Positions 17,105 through 26,443 are shown, counted from the stretch's first letter. The stretch is DNA of 64,000 bases from Verrucomicrobiales bacterium (GCA_015075445.1 JABTUJ010000001.1:231059-295058), one strand, 5' to 3'. The notes: a model not told the origin generated them from the letters alone. Translations and numbers: made by a program.

Positions 17105-17116
17105 GAAGCGTGTCAA
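17089..17116 (-). promoter_or_regulatory. Putative vapBC promoter (leaderless)
   Basis: Read on the minus strand: TTGACA (17116-17111), a 16-base spacer, then CATGAT (17094-17089; 4 of 6 matches to TATAAT). The GTG start lies 6 bases later, so the mRNA would have almost no leader. Inference from sequence only. Confidence 0.45.
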
Positions 17117-17138
17117 GAGGCGCGTCCCAGGGGTGCTC

Positions 17139-17873
17139 TCATGCCTCGGCCGACCCGGATGAGCCGGGTCCGAGCGCGGGCTGCGTGACTCGCTCGAGCT
17201 CGGCCGCGATGGCCTCCAGCGGGGAGGCGAACCGGATTTGCCGACCCAGTGCCAGGGCGATGCTGTAGGGATTAACCGCGAGTCCGGGTGGCTGGGGGGA
17301 ACGCGCGGCCAACTTCTTCGTGCTCTTCTTGCGTTGTCCTCGGGGGAAGCCGTCTCCCGGCAGCCGTTCTCCCACGCCTCGAGGGTCGTCCATCATCCCG
17401 TCGTACAGCCCGCGGACAAACAGTCGCCGGTCGGAGGCGCTCACACCCGCCAGTTTGCCGAACTGCTCCAGGAGGGCTTTGAAGCTCCGGGTGATGTGCT
17501 TCGCGACCTTGGTCAGCCGCTTCGCGGTCGCGACGGTCACGGGGGCGGACAACGCATCGCCGCGAAAGGTACAGAGGATTCCGGTCGCCTGTTCAATAGC
17601 CCACTTGACCGCGTTGGCGATGTCGAAGTCAGTCGGCTCGAAGGTGTGCACGTGGACGCTGCGCCGGGCGGGTCGCTGGGATTGGATGCCGGCGAAGATG
17701 TCCAGTTGCTCGAGCTCGTCGGGGTCCGGTTCCAAGAAGTCAAAGCGGTTTCGCAGCCGTTGCACCTTGCGACGAGCGGCGGCGATCTCGTCGGGCGTGC
17801 CCCCATTGGCGGGGTCCGCCAGGCGTTCGAGTTTGCCGAGCAAGGCGCGGGCTTTCGCGTTCGCCGGTTTCAT
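17139..17873 (-). CDS. DUF2786-like protein of unknown function
   Basis: 244 residues, no signal peptide. The N-terminus KARALLGKLERLADPANGGT followed by DEIAAARRKVQRLRNRFDF resembles the DUF2786 helical module found in phage and mobile-element proteins. The middle (FDIANAVKWAIEQATG, KRLTKVAKHITRSFKALL, RRLFVRGLYDGMMDD) is helical and basic, and the C-terminus contains a short Lys-rich stretch. No catalytic motif is recognised. It lies upstream of vapBC on the same strand, 56 bases away, and divergent from the sensor kinase at 17981. Confidence 0.6.
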   Translation of the reverse strand: MKPANAKARALLGKLERLADPANGGTPDEIAAARRKVQRLRNRFDFLEPDPDELEQLDIFAGIQSQRPARRSVHVHTFEPTDFDIANAVKWAIEQATGILCTFRGDALSAPVTVATAKRLTKVAKHITRSFKALLEQFGKLAGVSASDRRLFVRGLYDGMMDDPRGVGERLPGDGFPRGQRKKSTKKLAARSPQPPGLAVNPYSIALALGRQIRFASPLEAIAAELERVTQPALGPGSSGSAEA

Positions 17874-17980
17874 TGGCCGACGAAGGTAGCCAGGATGGCG
17901 CCGCTGCAGCCACGAAAAACCGGGCCGCGGGACTTGGGTTCATCATTGCGTGAGCGACGGGCTTCCTCCCAAATCCAGCC

Positions 17981-20900
17981 GTGCAACGGGAACGGCCAAT
18001 CCCACGCGCCGCGCGTGTAGTCACGCCGCGTACGAGCCGCAATTCCCTGGCAGTTGGCGCCGGCCGAACCGCCCGAACGAGTGCGTTGCTCCCGGAGCAC
18101 AGCGGCACGCGGGAGCCGGCGGCGCAGCGCGAACTCACCAAGAGCGCCGCGGGCGGCCTTCGCGGCGTAGCGGCCGGCCTTCTGCTTTTGGCGGGGGCGC
18201 CCACCGGTCTCGGCGTCGAGGCGCCGGCCGCCAGCGCCTGGATCCCACCCCCCACCTCGCTGGGGAGCGAATGGCTCGTTCGAACCTGGGAGACGGCTGA
18301 TGGGTTGCCTGAGAACTCCGCCACGGCCTTCGCGCAGACTCCGGATGGCTATGTGTGGTTCGGCACGTTCAACGGCCTGGTGCGTTTCAACGGCACCCGC
18401 TTCAGAGTGGTCACTCCCGACACCACGCCGGGCTTGCCCGGTGCGGGCATTGTGAATCTGCACCTGGACCGGCGGGGCCGCCTGTGGGTCAGCACCTACG
18501 GCGGTCTGGTCGTGCGCGAGGGAGAACGGTGGCGGTCGCCGTCCGCGGAGGGCGGTTGGAACCGCGATTTCGTGCGGACCTTCGCTGAGAGCGAGTCGGG
18601 CGAGGTGCTGATCACCTCCTTCAATGGCCGGGTCTTCGCGTCTTCCGGCCTGGGGCTCGTGGAATTGCCCGCCCCGCCCGGCGAGCCAAGTCAGGGGTAT
18701 TTCGGCGGCGTCGACATTGACGGGGCTTGGTGGGTTGTCCAGAGCCGGTTCGTGGGCCGGTGGGTGGACGGGCGCTGGGACGCGAGGCTCACGCCGTCCC
18801 CAGAGCTGCCGCGCGATGCGGTCGGTTGTGCCCCCGCGCGCGGCGGTGGGCTATGGGTTCTGCTCGGGCGCGAGCTCCACCACATCCGGGGCGACCGGGA
18901 GGTGGCCCGGCGCACGTTGCCGGACGCGCCAGGGGGCGTGTGGAGCCTGAGCGAGGACAGCCAGGGGAACCTCTGGATCGCCACGCACAATCGGGGGTTC
19001 TGCCAACTGGCACCCGACGGCACGCTGCGCCGGTGGGATGCGGCGCGCGGGGTTTCGGACAACGGCCGTTGTGTGTTCGAGGACCGCGAGCGGAACGTCT
19101 GGCTCGGGACCAGCGGTGACGGGTTGCTTTGCCTCACGCGAAGGCGGTTCCAGTACTTCGATCTGCGAGGCGATCAGAAGTCGTTGGTCGTCCAGTCGGT
19201 GTCGCCCGATCCCGGCGGGGGGGTCTGGGCGGCCACGTACGGGCGGGGGCTCTTCCGCCTGGGCGCGCCTGGCCTGACGAACGTGCCGCCCCCGGAACTC
19301 CCGGACGGCACGCGCGTCCTGCAGAGTGTGTGGGCGGATCGGGCCGGCCGTCTCTGGGCGGGGACGCTGGGCGGGGCCTTGCGACTGCGGGACGCCGACG
19401 GTTGGCGTTCGTTGCCCATGGACCAGACGGGTGGCGGCAACATGATTGCGCTGTTCGAGGATGCGGAGGGGGGCGTGTGGGTCAGCGGCGGCGGTGAGGC
19501 CATTGCCCGATTTGACGGCCGTGCGTTCCGTGTGTTCGGGCCCGCGGACGGGCTGAGGGTGTCCGGGGTCACGAGCGTGGCCGAGGACACTGCCGGCGCC
19601 CTCTGGGTGTCGGACGGGCACGCCGTGTTCCGCCGCGAACGGGACCGGCCCTTTACCGAAGTGAAAGGGGCCGGCGGTGACAGCTTGCGCCATATCGCCT
19701 GCTTAAAGGCAGACGCAGAGGGCGGGATGTGGCTGGGATCGACCGACCGGGGACTCTGGCGGTGGAAGGAAGACCGGCTGAGCTGGCTCGACGCGCGGGT
19801 GGGTCTCCCGGTGCGGAGCGTGGGGGGGATTATTGAGGATCTGGACGGTTTCTTCTGGATCACCTCGGGCCATGTCCTAGTGCGGGTCCGTGGAAGCGAC
19901 CTGCGGGCGGCGGCGGAGGGTTTGTTAGCGCGGGTGACGGCGCAGGAGTTCGACCACAACGATGGTCTGCCGCGGGCGGAGTTCACGCAGGGCCGACAAC
20001 CCACCTGCGCGCGGGACACCGCCGGACGCCTGTGGTTCGCCACGATCAAAGGGGTGGCCATGATCGATCCCGCCGGCTTGCGGCTGAATGAAACGCCGCC
20101 GCCGGTGCATGTGGAACGTATCTCCTTTTACCGGCCTGCCGCGGCGGTCGATGAGCCAGACGGTGGGAGGGTCGCCGGAGAGGTTCAGGAGTCCCTGGAC
20201 TGTCCGCCGGTGGGGCCTGTCCTCCTGCCTCCGGGGAGCCGGCGGATCGAGATTCACTACGCGGGCTTGAGTTACGCCGTTCCCGAACGGGTGCGGTTCC
20301 AGGTGAAGCTGGAAGGACAGGATCCGGACTGGCACGAGCCGACGCGGAAGCGGGTGGCGGAGTTCCATGAACTGGCCCCGCGCCCGTACGTGTTCCGGGT
20401 GCGGGCGGCCAACCACGACGGCGTCTGGAACGAGACCGGCGCGAGCCTGGCCTTCACCGTTGTCCCGTACTATTGGCAGACCGGATGGTTCCGGTTGGGG
20501 GTAGCCGTCTTGCTCGTGTTGCTGGGGGGGGGAGCGGTCTGGGTGGGGTCGCGGACCCACGTCCGCCGGGCGCTCGAGCGGGAACGGGTGGCGCACGAGA
20601 TGCGCGATCTGGCGGGCCGGCTCATCAACGCGCAGGAGGACGAGCGTCGGCGCATCGCCCGGGAACTGCACGATGACTTCAGCCAGCGCCTGGCCCTGCT
20701 GTCCGTCGAGCTCGATTTGCTCGCCGCGGCCCCGCCGGACACGCCGAGCTCCGCCCCCGGGCGTTTGGGGGAGATGGCCACCCACGTGCGGGACCTCTCG
20801 AGCGAGGTGCATCGGATGGCCTACGAACTGCACCCGGCCAAGCTCGACCAACTGGGTCTGGTGTCCGCCGCCCGGGCGTTCGCCCGCGAAGTGTCCCAGC

Positions 20901-21259
20901 AGTCCGGCGTGCCCATCGCGTTCGAGCCGGGCGCCATTCCTCGGGAACTTCCACCGGAGCTGGCGCTGGGTCTGTACCGCATCCTGCAGGAGGCCCTGCA
21001 GAACACGATCCGGCACAGCGGGGCCGCTGAAGCGCGGGTCGAGTTCCGCGCCGAGACGGAGCGCATCCACCTCAGCGTCTCGGACACGGGTCGGGGCTTC
21101 GATGTCGAACAGGCCCGGCGCGAGGGAGGCTTGGGTTTGTCGAGCATGCAGGAACGCGTCCGTCTCCTGCACGGCACGCTGGCGGTCACTTCCGTCCCCG
21201 GCCGAGGCACGCGGATCGAGGTCAGCGTCCCGCGGGTTCGGCGTGAGTCCGGCGCGTAG
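17981..21259 (+). CDS. Propeller-type sensor histidine kinase (Reg_prop, Y_Y_Y, HisKA_3)
   Basis: 1092 residues if GTG 17981 is used; TTG 18086 is the other workable start, since the first 65 residues look unlike protein and the signal-like core GVAAGLLLLAG comes after them. About 95-700: two-component regulator propeller repeats (TPDGYVWFGTFNGLVRFNG and many similar blades). About 755-830: Y_Y_Y-like beta domain. A membrane helix lies near 836-858. The cytoplasmic part has a HisKA_3 helix with ARELHDDFSQRLALL (His897) and an HATPase with LYRILQEALQNTIRHSGAAE and GLGLSSMQERV. It probably senses a periplasmic ligand, often a carbohydrate, and phosphorylates the NarL-type regulator encoded 71 bases later. 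Confidence 0.92.
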   Translation: MQRERPIPRAARVVTPRTSRNSLAVGAGRTARTSALLPEHSGTREPAAQRELTKSAAGGLRGVAAGLLLLAGAPTGLGVEAPAASAWIPPPTSLGSEWLVRTWETADGLPENSATAFAQTPDGYVWFGTFNGLVRFNGTRFRVVTPDTTPGLPGAGIVNLHLDRRGRLWVSTYGGLVVREGERWRSPSAEGGWNRDFVRTFAESESGEVLITSFNGRVFASSGLGLVELPAPPGEPSQGYFGGVDIDGAWWVVQSRFVGRWVDGRWDARLTPSPELPRDAVGCAPARGGGLWVLLGRELHHIRGDREVARRTLPDAPGGVWSLSEDSQGNLWIATHNRGFCQLAPDGTLRRWDAARGVSDNGRCVFEDRERNVWLGTSGDGLLCLTRRRFQYFDLRGDQKSLVVQSVSPDPGGGVWAATYGRGLFRLGAPGLTNVPPPELPDGTRVLQSVWADRAGRLWAGTLGGALRLRDADGWRSLPMDQTGGGNMIALFEDAEGGVWVSGGGEAIARFDGRAFRVFGPADGLRVSGVTSVAEDTAGALWVSDGHAVFRRERDRPFTEVKGAGGDSLRHIACLKADAEGGMWLGSTDRGLWRWKEDRLSWLDARVGLPVRSVGGIIEDLDGFFWITSGHVLVRVRGSDLRAAAEGLLARVTAQEFDHNDGLPRAEFTQGRQPTCARDTAGRLWFATIKGVAMIDPAGLRLNETPPPVHVERISFYRPAAAVDEPDGGRVAGEVQESLDCPPVGPVLLPPGSRRIEIHYAGLSYAVPERVRFQVKLEGQDPDWHEPTRKRVAEFHELAPRPYVFRVRAANHDGVWNETGASLAFTVVPYYWQTGWFRLGVAVLLVLLGGGAVWVGSRTHVRRALERERVAHEMRDLAGRLINAQEDERRRIARELHDDFSQRLALLSVELDLLAAAPPDTPSSAPGRLGEMATHVRDLSSEVHRMAYELHPAKLDQLGLVSAARAFAREVSQQSGVPIAFEPGAIPRELPPELALGLYRILQEALQNTIRHSGAAEARVEFRAETERIHLSVSDTGRGFDVEQARREGGLGLSSMQERVRLLHGTLAVTSVPGRGTRIEVSVPRVRRESGA

Positions 21260-21330
21260 CGGGGTCGGCGCGCCACGCGAGTTGGCGGGATGCCCCTCCT
21301 CGGGTAGTGTTCGCACCACGACTACGGCTC

Positions 21331-22005
21331 ATGAACGCGCCCCCTACGTCCGCCCCGCGTGTGTTGCTGGCCGATGACCACGCCCTGCTCCTGGATGCCT
21401 TCCAGCGCCTGCTCGAGCCGGCTTACACCGTGGTCGGGGCCGTTACCGACGGCCGCGAGCTGGTGGCGGCGGCGCGACAGCTCAAACCGGACGTCATCGT
21501 GGCGGACATCTCGATGCCGCGTTTGAACGGCCTGGACGCCTGCGAGGCGTTGATGCAGGAACTGCCGGACACCCGCCTGGTGTTCCTCACCGTGAACGAG
21601 GATCCGGACATCGCCGCGGAGGCCATCCGTCGCGGGGCGGCCGGCTACCTGCTCAAGAAGGCCGCGGCGGCCGAACTCTTCACGGCCCTCGTGCGGGTCC
21701 TCGAAGGGCACTACTACGTTGCCCCGCAGATAGCGTCCGGGCCGGTGGCGGTCTTTGTGGCGCGGGCTTTGCGGAGCCGCGCCCGCCATCCGTTGACCCG
21801 TCGCCAGCGCGAAGTGCTGCAGTTGCTGGCCGAGGGGCGGGCCATGAAGGAAGCCGCGGATATCCTCGGGCTTTCCCCGCGCACCATCGCCTTTCACAAG
21901 TACACGATGATGGAGCAGCTCGGACTCCGGACCAGCGCGGAGCTCGTGCAGCACGCCGTGAAGCTGGGCCTCGTCAATCCGCGGGGTTCGCCGGAGCTCG
22001 GGTAG
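21331..22005 (+). CDS. NarL/FixJ-type response regulator with LuxR HTH
   Basis: 224 residues from ATG 21331. Receiver domain 10-125: acidic pair in LLADDHALLLD, phosphoacceptor Asp59 in IVADISMPRLNG, switch Thr in LVFLTVNED and Lys in GYLLKKA. LuxR-type HTH at about 155-215: LTRRQREVLQLLAEGRAMKE and LGLSPRTIAFHKYTMMEQLG. It is the natural partner of the HisKA_3 kinase just upstream and should be a DNA-binding activator or repressor. Its targets are unknown. Confidence 0.95.
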   Translation: MNAPPTSAPRVLLADDHALLLDAFQRLLEPAYTVVGAVTDGRELVAAARQLKPDVIVADISMPRLNGLDACEALMQELPDTRLVFLTVNEDPDIAAEAIRRGAAGYLLKKAAAAELFTALVRVLEGHYYVAPQIASGPVAVFVARALRSRARHPLTRRQREVLQLLAEGRAMKEAADILGLSPRTIAFHKYTMMEQLGLRTSAELVQHAVKLGLVNPRGSPELG

Positions 22006-22032
22006 CATCCAGCCCGGACGTCTGGCATCCCC

Positions 22033-22138
22033 GTAGGCGCCGACGTGAGGAGGCGTCGTTCCGACGGTAGGTGCCGACGTGAGGAGGCGTCGGGGGGGCA
22101 GAGTCAACATCCGTTCGCCTCCTCACGTCGGCGCCTAC
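22033..22138. repeat. Family D REP-like inverted element, three arms
   Basis: Two direct arms at 22033-22054 and 22067-22088 and one inverted arm at 22117-22138, each 22 bp and starting GTAGGCGCCGACGTGAGG, or GTAGGTGCC in the second. The third pairs with the first to form a long hairpin. It fills most of the 193-bp gap between two response-regulator genes. Confidence 0.9.
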
Positions 22139-22155
22139 AGCCGAAGCCCCCCGAC

Positions 22156-22171
22156 CTGTCAGTACTGACAG
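22156..22171. promoter_or_regulatory. 16-bp perfect palindrome, candidate operator
   Basis: CTGTCAGTACTGACAG is fully symmetric and lies 28 bases before the ATG of the receiver-only gene at 22199. Length and position fit a dimeric regulator's site at the head of the long operon. No regulator is assigned. Confidence 0.5.
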
Positions 22172-22198
22172 TAGTCCGCGCGGCCGCCGTTCCGCAGG

Positions 22199-22669
22199 AT
22201 GGTCCATACCGAAGTCGTGAGTCCGTCAAATCCCTGCGCGCGCGTGCTCCTCGTCGATGATCATCCCGCCCTGTTGCGGCAGGTGGCCCGGTTGCTGGCC
22301 GGGGAATTCGAGGTGGTGGGCACCCTGCCGGATGGCCGAGACCTGCCCCAGACGGTGGCGGCTCGCCACCCGGATCTCGTCGTCCTGGACATCACCTTGC
22401 CGGGGCGCAGCGGCATTGAACTGGCCCGCGACCTCGGCCAGACCTCCGGTGGAACGGGCATCGTGTTCCTGACCGTCCACGCGGACCTGGATTACGCCCG
22501 GGAAGCCTTCGCGACGGGCGCGCTGGGCTACGTCGTCAAGTCGCGCCTGGCTTCGGACCTGATCCCCGCGCTCCGCGCCGCGCTGGCCCATCGTCGCTTC
22601 GTCTCGCCGAGTGCTGAGCTCGGCGAATTGGCTCAGGAGTCGGCCTCTAAGAACCACCTCATCCCATGA
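22199..22669 (+). CDS. Receiver-only response regulator
   Basis: 156 residues. Receiver domain about 14-130: LLVDDHPALLRQ, phosphoacceptor Asp64 in VVLDITLPGRSG, Thr in IVFLTVHAD and Lys in GYVVKSRLA. The sequence resembles the receiver of NarL-type regulators, but the chain ends about 25 residues after it with no HTH. It may act by protein contact, or as a phosphate sink or shuttle. The stop overlaps the fadL-like start (ATGA), so it heads the long same-strand run up to 37335. Confidence 0.9.
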   Translation: MVHTEVVSPSNPCARVLLVDDHPALLRQVARLLAGEFEVVGTLPDGRDLPQTVAARHPDLVVLDITLPGRSGIELARDLGQTSGGTGIVFLTVHADLDYAREAFATGALGYVVKSRLASDLIPALRAALAHRRFVSPSAELGELAQESASKNHLIP

Positions 22670-23931
22670 GACACCATCCCAGGCTCACGCGGCTCGGCAG
22701 CACACTCGCTGGCGGCCTCCTGCTCAACGCAACGGCCTTGGCCAGCGGCCTCATCCTCTACGAGATCGCCACGCCCGATGCCGCGCTGTCCGGTGCTGGC
22801 GCCGCCGCGCGGGCTGGTGACGCCGCGACGGTGTTCACGAACCCGGCCGGCATGAGCCAGTTGGAGGAGGCCCAGTTCCTCGGCGGGCTGCAGGTGCTCT
22901 ATGGCAGCGTCTCCTTCACGCCGGACGCCGCCACCTCCCCCCGGCTCGGCGCGGGCGACGGCGGCAATGCCTTAGGCTGGTTGCCGGCCGCCAGCACCTT
23001 TGTGGTCGTCCCGCTGGGCGAGAAATGGCGGGCGGGCTTCGGCGCGTTGTCCTACTTCGGGCTGGCGGAGGAATTCGACGAGAACTGGGTGGGCCGTTAC
23101 TACGTTCAGAAGGGCACGCTGTTGGGCCTGAGCCTCACGCCCTCTCTGAGCTATGCGATCACCGACTGGCTCTCCCTGGGCGGCGGGTTGAACGCGATGT
23201 ACGGCGTGTTGGATACGGAGGTCGCGGTGAACAACGGCGTGGGCCCGGACGGCCAGATGGCGCTGAAGGACCAGACCTGGGGCTTCGGCGGCAATGTGGG
23301 GGTTCTGGTGAAGGTCGGTGAGAAGACGCGCCTCGGTGTGACTTATCTCTCCCCCGTCGACCTGGACTTCCGCGACACTCCCGCGTTCAGCGGGTTGGGG
23401 CCCGGCCTGAGTGTCCTCCTGGCCAACCCCGCTGCGTTGGACTTGGGCATGACGGTTCCCCAAACGGTGATGCTGAGCGGGTACCGCACGCTGAGCGATC
23501 GCTGGGCGCTCCTGGCCAATGTCGGCTGGCAGAATTTGAACGACTTCGGCTACGTGGAGGCCGGCGTGGAACATGCGGGCACCACCACACTGGATCTGGC
23601 CTACCAGGACACCTGGCACGGCGCCCTGGGCGCCCAGTATCAGGCTTCCCGCAACTGGCTGCTTTCGGGCGGCTTCGCCTATGACAGTTCCCCCGTGGAC
23701 AGCGAGGACCGGACGGTGACGCTGCCCCTCGGTGAACAGTGGCGCTTCAGCTTGGGCGCGCAGTACCAGCTCAGCCGCTCCCTGAGCGTCGGCGCCGCCA
23801 CCACCTTCCTCTGGGCCGGCGACCTCGCGGTGGATCAAGGCGACCCCAGCTCCCTCCGCGGCCGTGTGTCGGGCGCCTTCGACGATGCCTGGTTCGTCCT
23901 GATGAATCTCAACCTGAATTGGAAGTTCTAG
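22666..23931 (+). CDS. FadL/OmpP1/TodX-family outer-membrane transport protein
   Basis: 421 residues. A signal peptide ends near ATALASG. The mature N-terminus ILYEIATPDAALSGAGAAAR and AATVFTNPAGMSQLE is the FadL hatch signature. The rest is amphipathic beta-strands, ending in a C-terminal strand LMNLNLNWKF with terminal Phe, typical of BAM substrates. The family takes up long-chain fatty acids, hydrocarbons and aromatics by lateral diffusion. It overlaps the receiver gene by four bases, and the arylsulfatase starts 34 bases later. Confidence 0.92.
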   Translation: MRHHPRLTRLGSTLAGGLLLNATALASGLILYEIATPDAALSGAGAAARAGDAATVFTNPAGMSQLEEAQFLGGLQVLYGSVSFTPDAATSPRLGAGDGGNALGWLPAASTFVVVPLGEKWRAGFGALSYFGLAEEFDENWVGRYYVQKGTLLGLSLTPSLSYAITDWLSLGGGLNAMYGVLDTEVAVNNGVGPDGQMALKDQTWGFGGNVGVLVKVGEKTRLGVTYLSPVDLDFRDTPAFSGLGPGLSVLLANPAALDLGMTVPQTVMLSGYRTLSDRWALLANVGWQNLNDFGYVEAGVEHAGTTTLDLAYQDTWHGALGAQYQASRNWLLSGGFAYDSSPVDSEDRTVTLPLGEQWRFSLGAQYQLSRSLSVGAATTFLWAGDLAVDQGDPSSLRGRVSGAFDDAWFVLMNLNLNWKF

Positions 23932-23965
23932 TCCTGTCACCACTACTCCTCCGCCCTCGAACACT

Positions 23966-26437
23966 ATGAGATCCAACCCACTCCTTGCCACGTTGCCGCG
24001 CACGCCGACCCTGATGTTTCTGGCCGTTTGCGGGGCGATCGCCGCGCTGGCCACCCCCGCTGCGGGGCCCCCTGGCGAAGTCAGGTCCCGATCCGTCCTG
24101 CCCCTGCCGAACACCGTCCGGCAGCACTATGTCAACTACGACGCGAAGCGCCCGGATACGAAGTTGCCGCCCATCGAGCAGGTGCGGCCGCCGACCAGTG
24201 CGCCCAACGTCTTGATTGTCCTCATTGACGATGCCGGTTTCGGCGCCTCGAGCGCCTTCGGCGGTCCCTGCCAGACGCCGACCCTGGAGAGGCTTGCGGC
24301 GGGTGGCTTGAAATACAATCGCTTCCACACCACCGCCCTCTGTTCGCCGACGCGCCAGGCCTTGCTGACGGGGCGCAACCATCACTCCGCGGGCATGGGC
24401 GGGATCACCGAGACGGCCACCGGCGCGCCGGGCTACAGCTCGGTGTTGCCCAACTCGATGGCGCCGCTGGCAATGACGCTCAAGCTCAACGGCTACTCGA
24501 CCGCCCAGTTCGGCAAGTGCCACGAGGTGCCGGTCTGGCAGACCAGTCCCGCGGGCCCGTTCGACGCCTGGCCCTCCGGCGGCGGTGGCTTCGAGTACTT
24601 CTATGGGTTCATCGGCGGCGAGGCCAATCAGTGGTATCCGACGCTGTACGAGGGCACGACGCCGGTCGAGAACAAGAAGACCCCGGAGCAGGGCTACCAC
24701 CTCGTGGCGGACATGGCCGACAAGGCCATCAAGTGGATCGGCCAGCAAAAGGCGCTCATGCCGGACAAGCCGTTCTTCATCTACTTCGCCCCCGGCGCCA
24801 CCCATGCACCCCATCATGTGCCCAAGGAGTGGGCGGACAAGTACCAGGGCCGCTTCGACCAGGGCTACGACAAGCTGCGCGAGGAGACCTTCGCGCGGCA
24901 GAAGCGGCTCGGGGTGATTCCCGCCGACTGCCAGCTCACGGCGCGCAACCCGGAAGTGCCCTCTTGGGAGGAGATGCCGGCGGCGTTCCGGCCCGTCCTC
25001 GCCCGGCAGATGGAGGTGTACGCCGGGTTCCTGGAGTACACGGACCATCACATCGGCCGCATCGTGGACACGCTCGCGAAGCTCGGCGCCCTGGATGACA
25101 CGCTCATCTACTACATCTGCGGCGACAATGGCGCGTCGGCGGAAGGCTCGATCAACGGGTGCTTCAACGAGATGAGTTACTTCAACGGCCTGCAGGCCAT
25201 GGAAACGCCGGAATACCTCACCGCGCGATTGGCCAAACTCGGCGGGCCGGAATCGTACAACCATTACGCGGTGGGCTGGGCGCTCGCGATGAACACCCCT
25301 TTCCAATGGACCAAGCAGGTCGCCTCCCACTGGGGCGGCACGCGCAACGGCGCCGTGGTTCACTGGCCCAAGGGCATCCAGGCCCGGGGCGAAATCCGCT
25401 CCCAGTTCACCCACGTCATCGATGTGGCCCCCACGGTGCTCGAGGTCGCCGGGCTGCCGCAGCCTCAGTTCGTCCATGGCATCCAGCAGGACCCGATCGA
25501 GGGGGTCAGCATGGTCTATTCCTTCAATGACGCCCGGGCGCCCGAACGGCATTCCACCCAGTACTTCGAGATCTTCGGCAACCGCGGCCTCTACCACCAG
25601 GGTTGGACGGCGGTGACGAAACACCGGACCCCGTGGGCCCCGACGTCGGCCATGCCGCCGGCGTTCGACGACGACGTCTGGGAACTCTACGCAGACACGG
25701 ACTGGAGTCAGGCTAAGGATCTCGCGAAGGCCATGCCGGCGAAGCTCCACGAGTTGCAGCGGCAGTTCCTCATCGAGGCCGCCCGCTACAAGGTGCTCCC
25801 GCTGGATGACCGCCTCATGGAGAAGATCAACCCGGACACCGCCGGCCGGCCCGTGCTCATCAAGGGGAAGACCCAGGTGTTGTTCGGCGGCATGGGTCGC
25901 CTTTCCGAGAACTGTGTCCTGAACCTCAAGAACAAATCCCACTCGATCACGGCGGAAATCGTCGTGCCCGATCGCGGCGCTGAGGGCGTCATCGTCTGCC
26001 AGGGCGCGAACATCGGCGGCTGGAGCCTCTACGCGAAGGACGGCAAGCTGAAGTACTGCTACAACTGGGGCGGTTTCCAACACTTCTTCGTCGAGTCCGC
26101 CGACCGGCTTCCCGCCGGCCCGCAGCAGGTCCGGCTCGAATTCGCCTACGCCGGCGGCGGCCTCGGCAAGGGAGGTAAGGCTACCCTGTTCGTGGATGGC
26201 AAGCAGGTCGGTGAGGGCGAGATCGGCGCGACCCTGGCGATGATCTTCTCGGCGGACGACGGCGCCGATGTCGGGGAGGATTCGGGCGCCCCGGTGTCGC
26301 CAGATTACGGGCCGGTCGGCAACGCCTTCAACGGCGAAGTCCGCGGCGTCCAGCTCTCCATCGCCGACGACCCGAACAACTCCGATCACCTGGTCAAGCC
26401 CGAGGACGCCATCCGGGCGGCCTTGGGACGGCAGTAA
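23966..26437 (+). CDS. Arylsulfatase, Cys-type (formylglycine), large form
   Basis: 823 residues. A signal peptide lies at about 1-35, followed by a spacer and the alkaline-phosphatase-fold sulfatase domain. PNVLIVLIDDAGFGASSAFG gives the metal-binding Asp pair; CSPTRQALLTGR gives Cys126, to be converted to formylglycine, and Arg130. HAPHHVPKEW and GDNGASAEGSING supply further metal-site residues. After about 570 there is a beta-rich jelly-roll-like C-terminal part (LFGGMGRLSENCVLNLKNKS ... GKATLFVDGKQVGEGEIG). It should remove sulfate from aryl or other sulfate esters in the periplasm. No maturase is encoded in the window. Confidence 0.93.
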   Translation: MRSNPLLATLPRTPTLMFLAVCGAIAALATPAAGPPGEVRSRSVLPLPNTVRQHYVNYDAKRPDTKLPPIEQVRPPTSAPNVLIVLIDDAGFGASSAFGGPCQTPTLERLAAGGLKYNRFHTTALCSPTRQALLTGRNHHSAGMGGITETATGAPGYSSVLPNSMAPLAMTLKLNGYSTAQFGKCHEVPVWQTSPAGPFDAWPSGGGGFEYFYGFIGGEANQWYPTLYEGTTPVENKKTPEQGYHLVADMADKAIKWIGQQKALMPDKPFFIYFAPGATHAPHHVPKEWADKYQGRFDQGYDKLREETFARQKRLGVIPADCQLTARNPEVPSWEEMPAAFRPVLARQMEVYAGFLEYTDHHIGRIVDTLAKLGALDDTLIYYICGDNGASAEGSINGCFNEMSYFNGLQAMETPEYLTARLAKLGGPESYNHYAVGWALAMNTPFQWTKQVASHWGGTRNGAVVHWPKGIQARGEIRSQFTHVIDVAPTVLEVAGLPQPQFVHGIQQDPIEGVSMVYSFNDARAPERHSTQYFEIFGNRGLYHQGWTAVTKHRTPWAPTSAMPPAFDDDVWELYADTDWSQAKDLAKAMPAKLHELQRQFLIEAARYKVLPLDDRLMEKINPDTAGRPVLIKGKTQVLFGGMGRLSENCVLNLKNKSHSITAEIVVPDRGAEGVIVCQGANIGGWSLYAKDGKLKYCYNWGGFQHFFVESADRLPAGPQQVRLEFAYAGGGLGKGGKATLFVDGKQVGEGEIGATLAMIFSADDGADVGEDSGAPVSPDYGPVGNAFNGEVRGVQLSIADDPNNSDHLVKPEDAIRAALGRQ

Positions 26438-26443
26438 CCGCCC

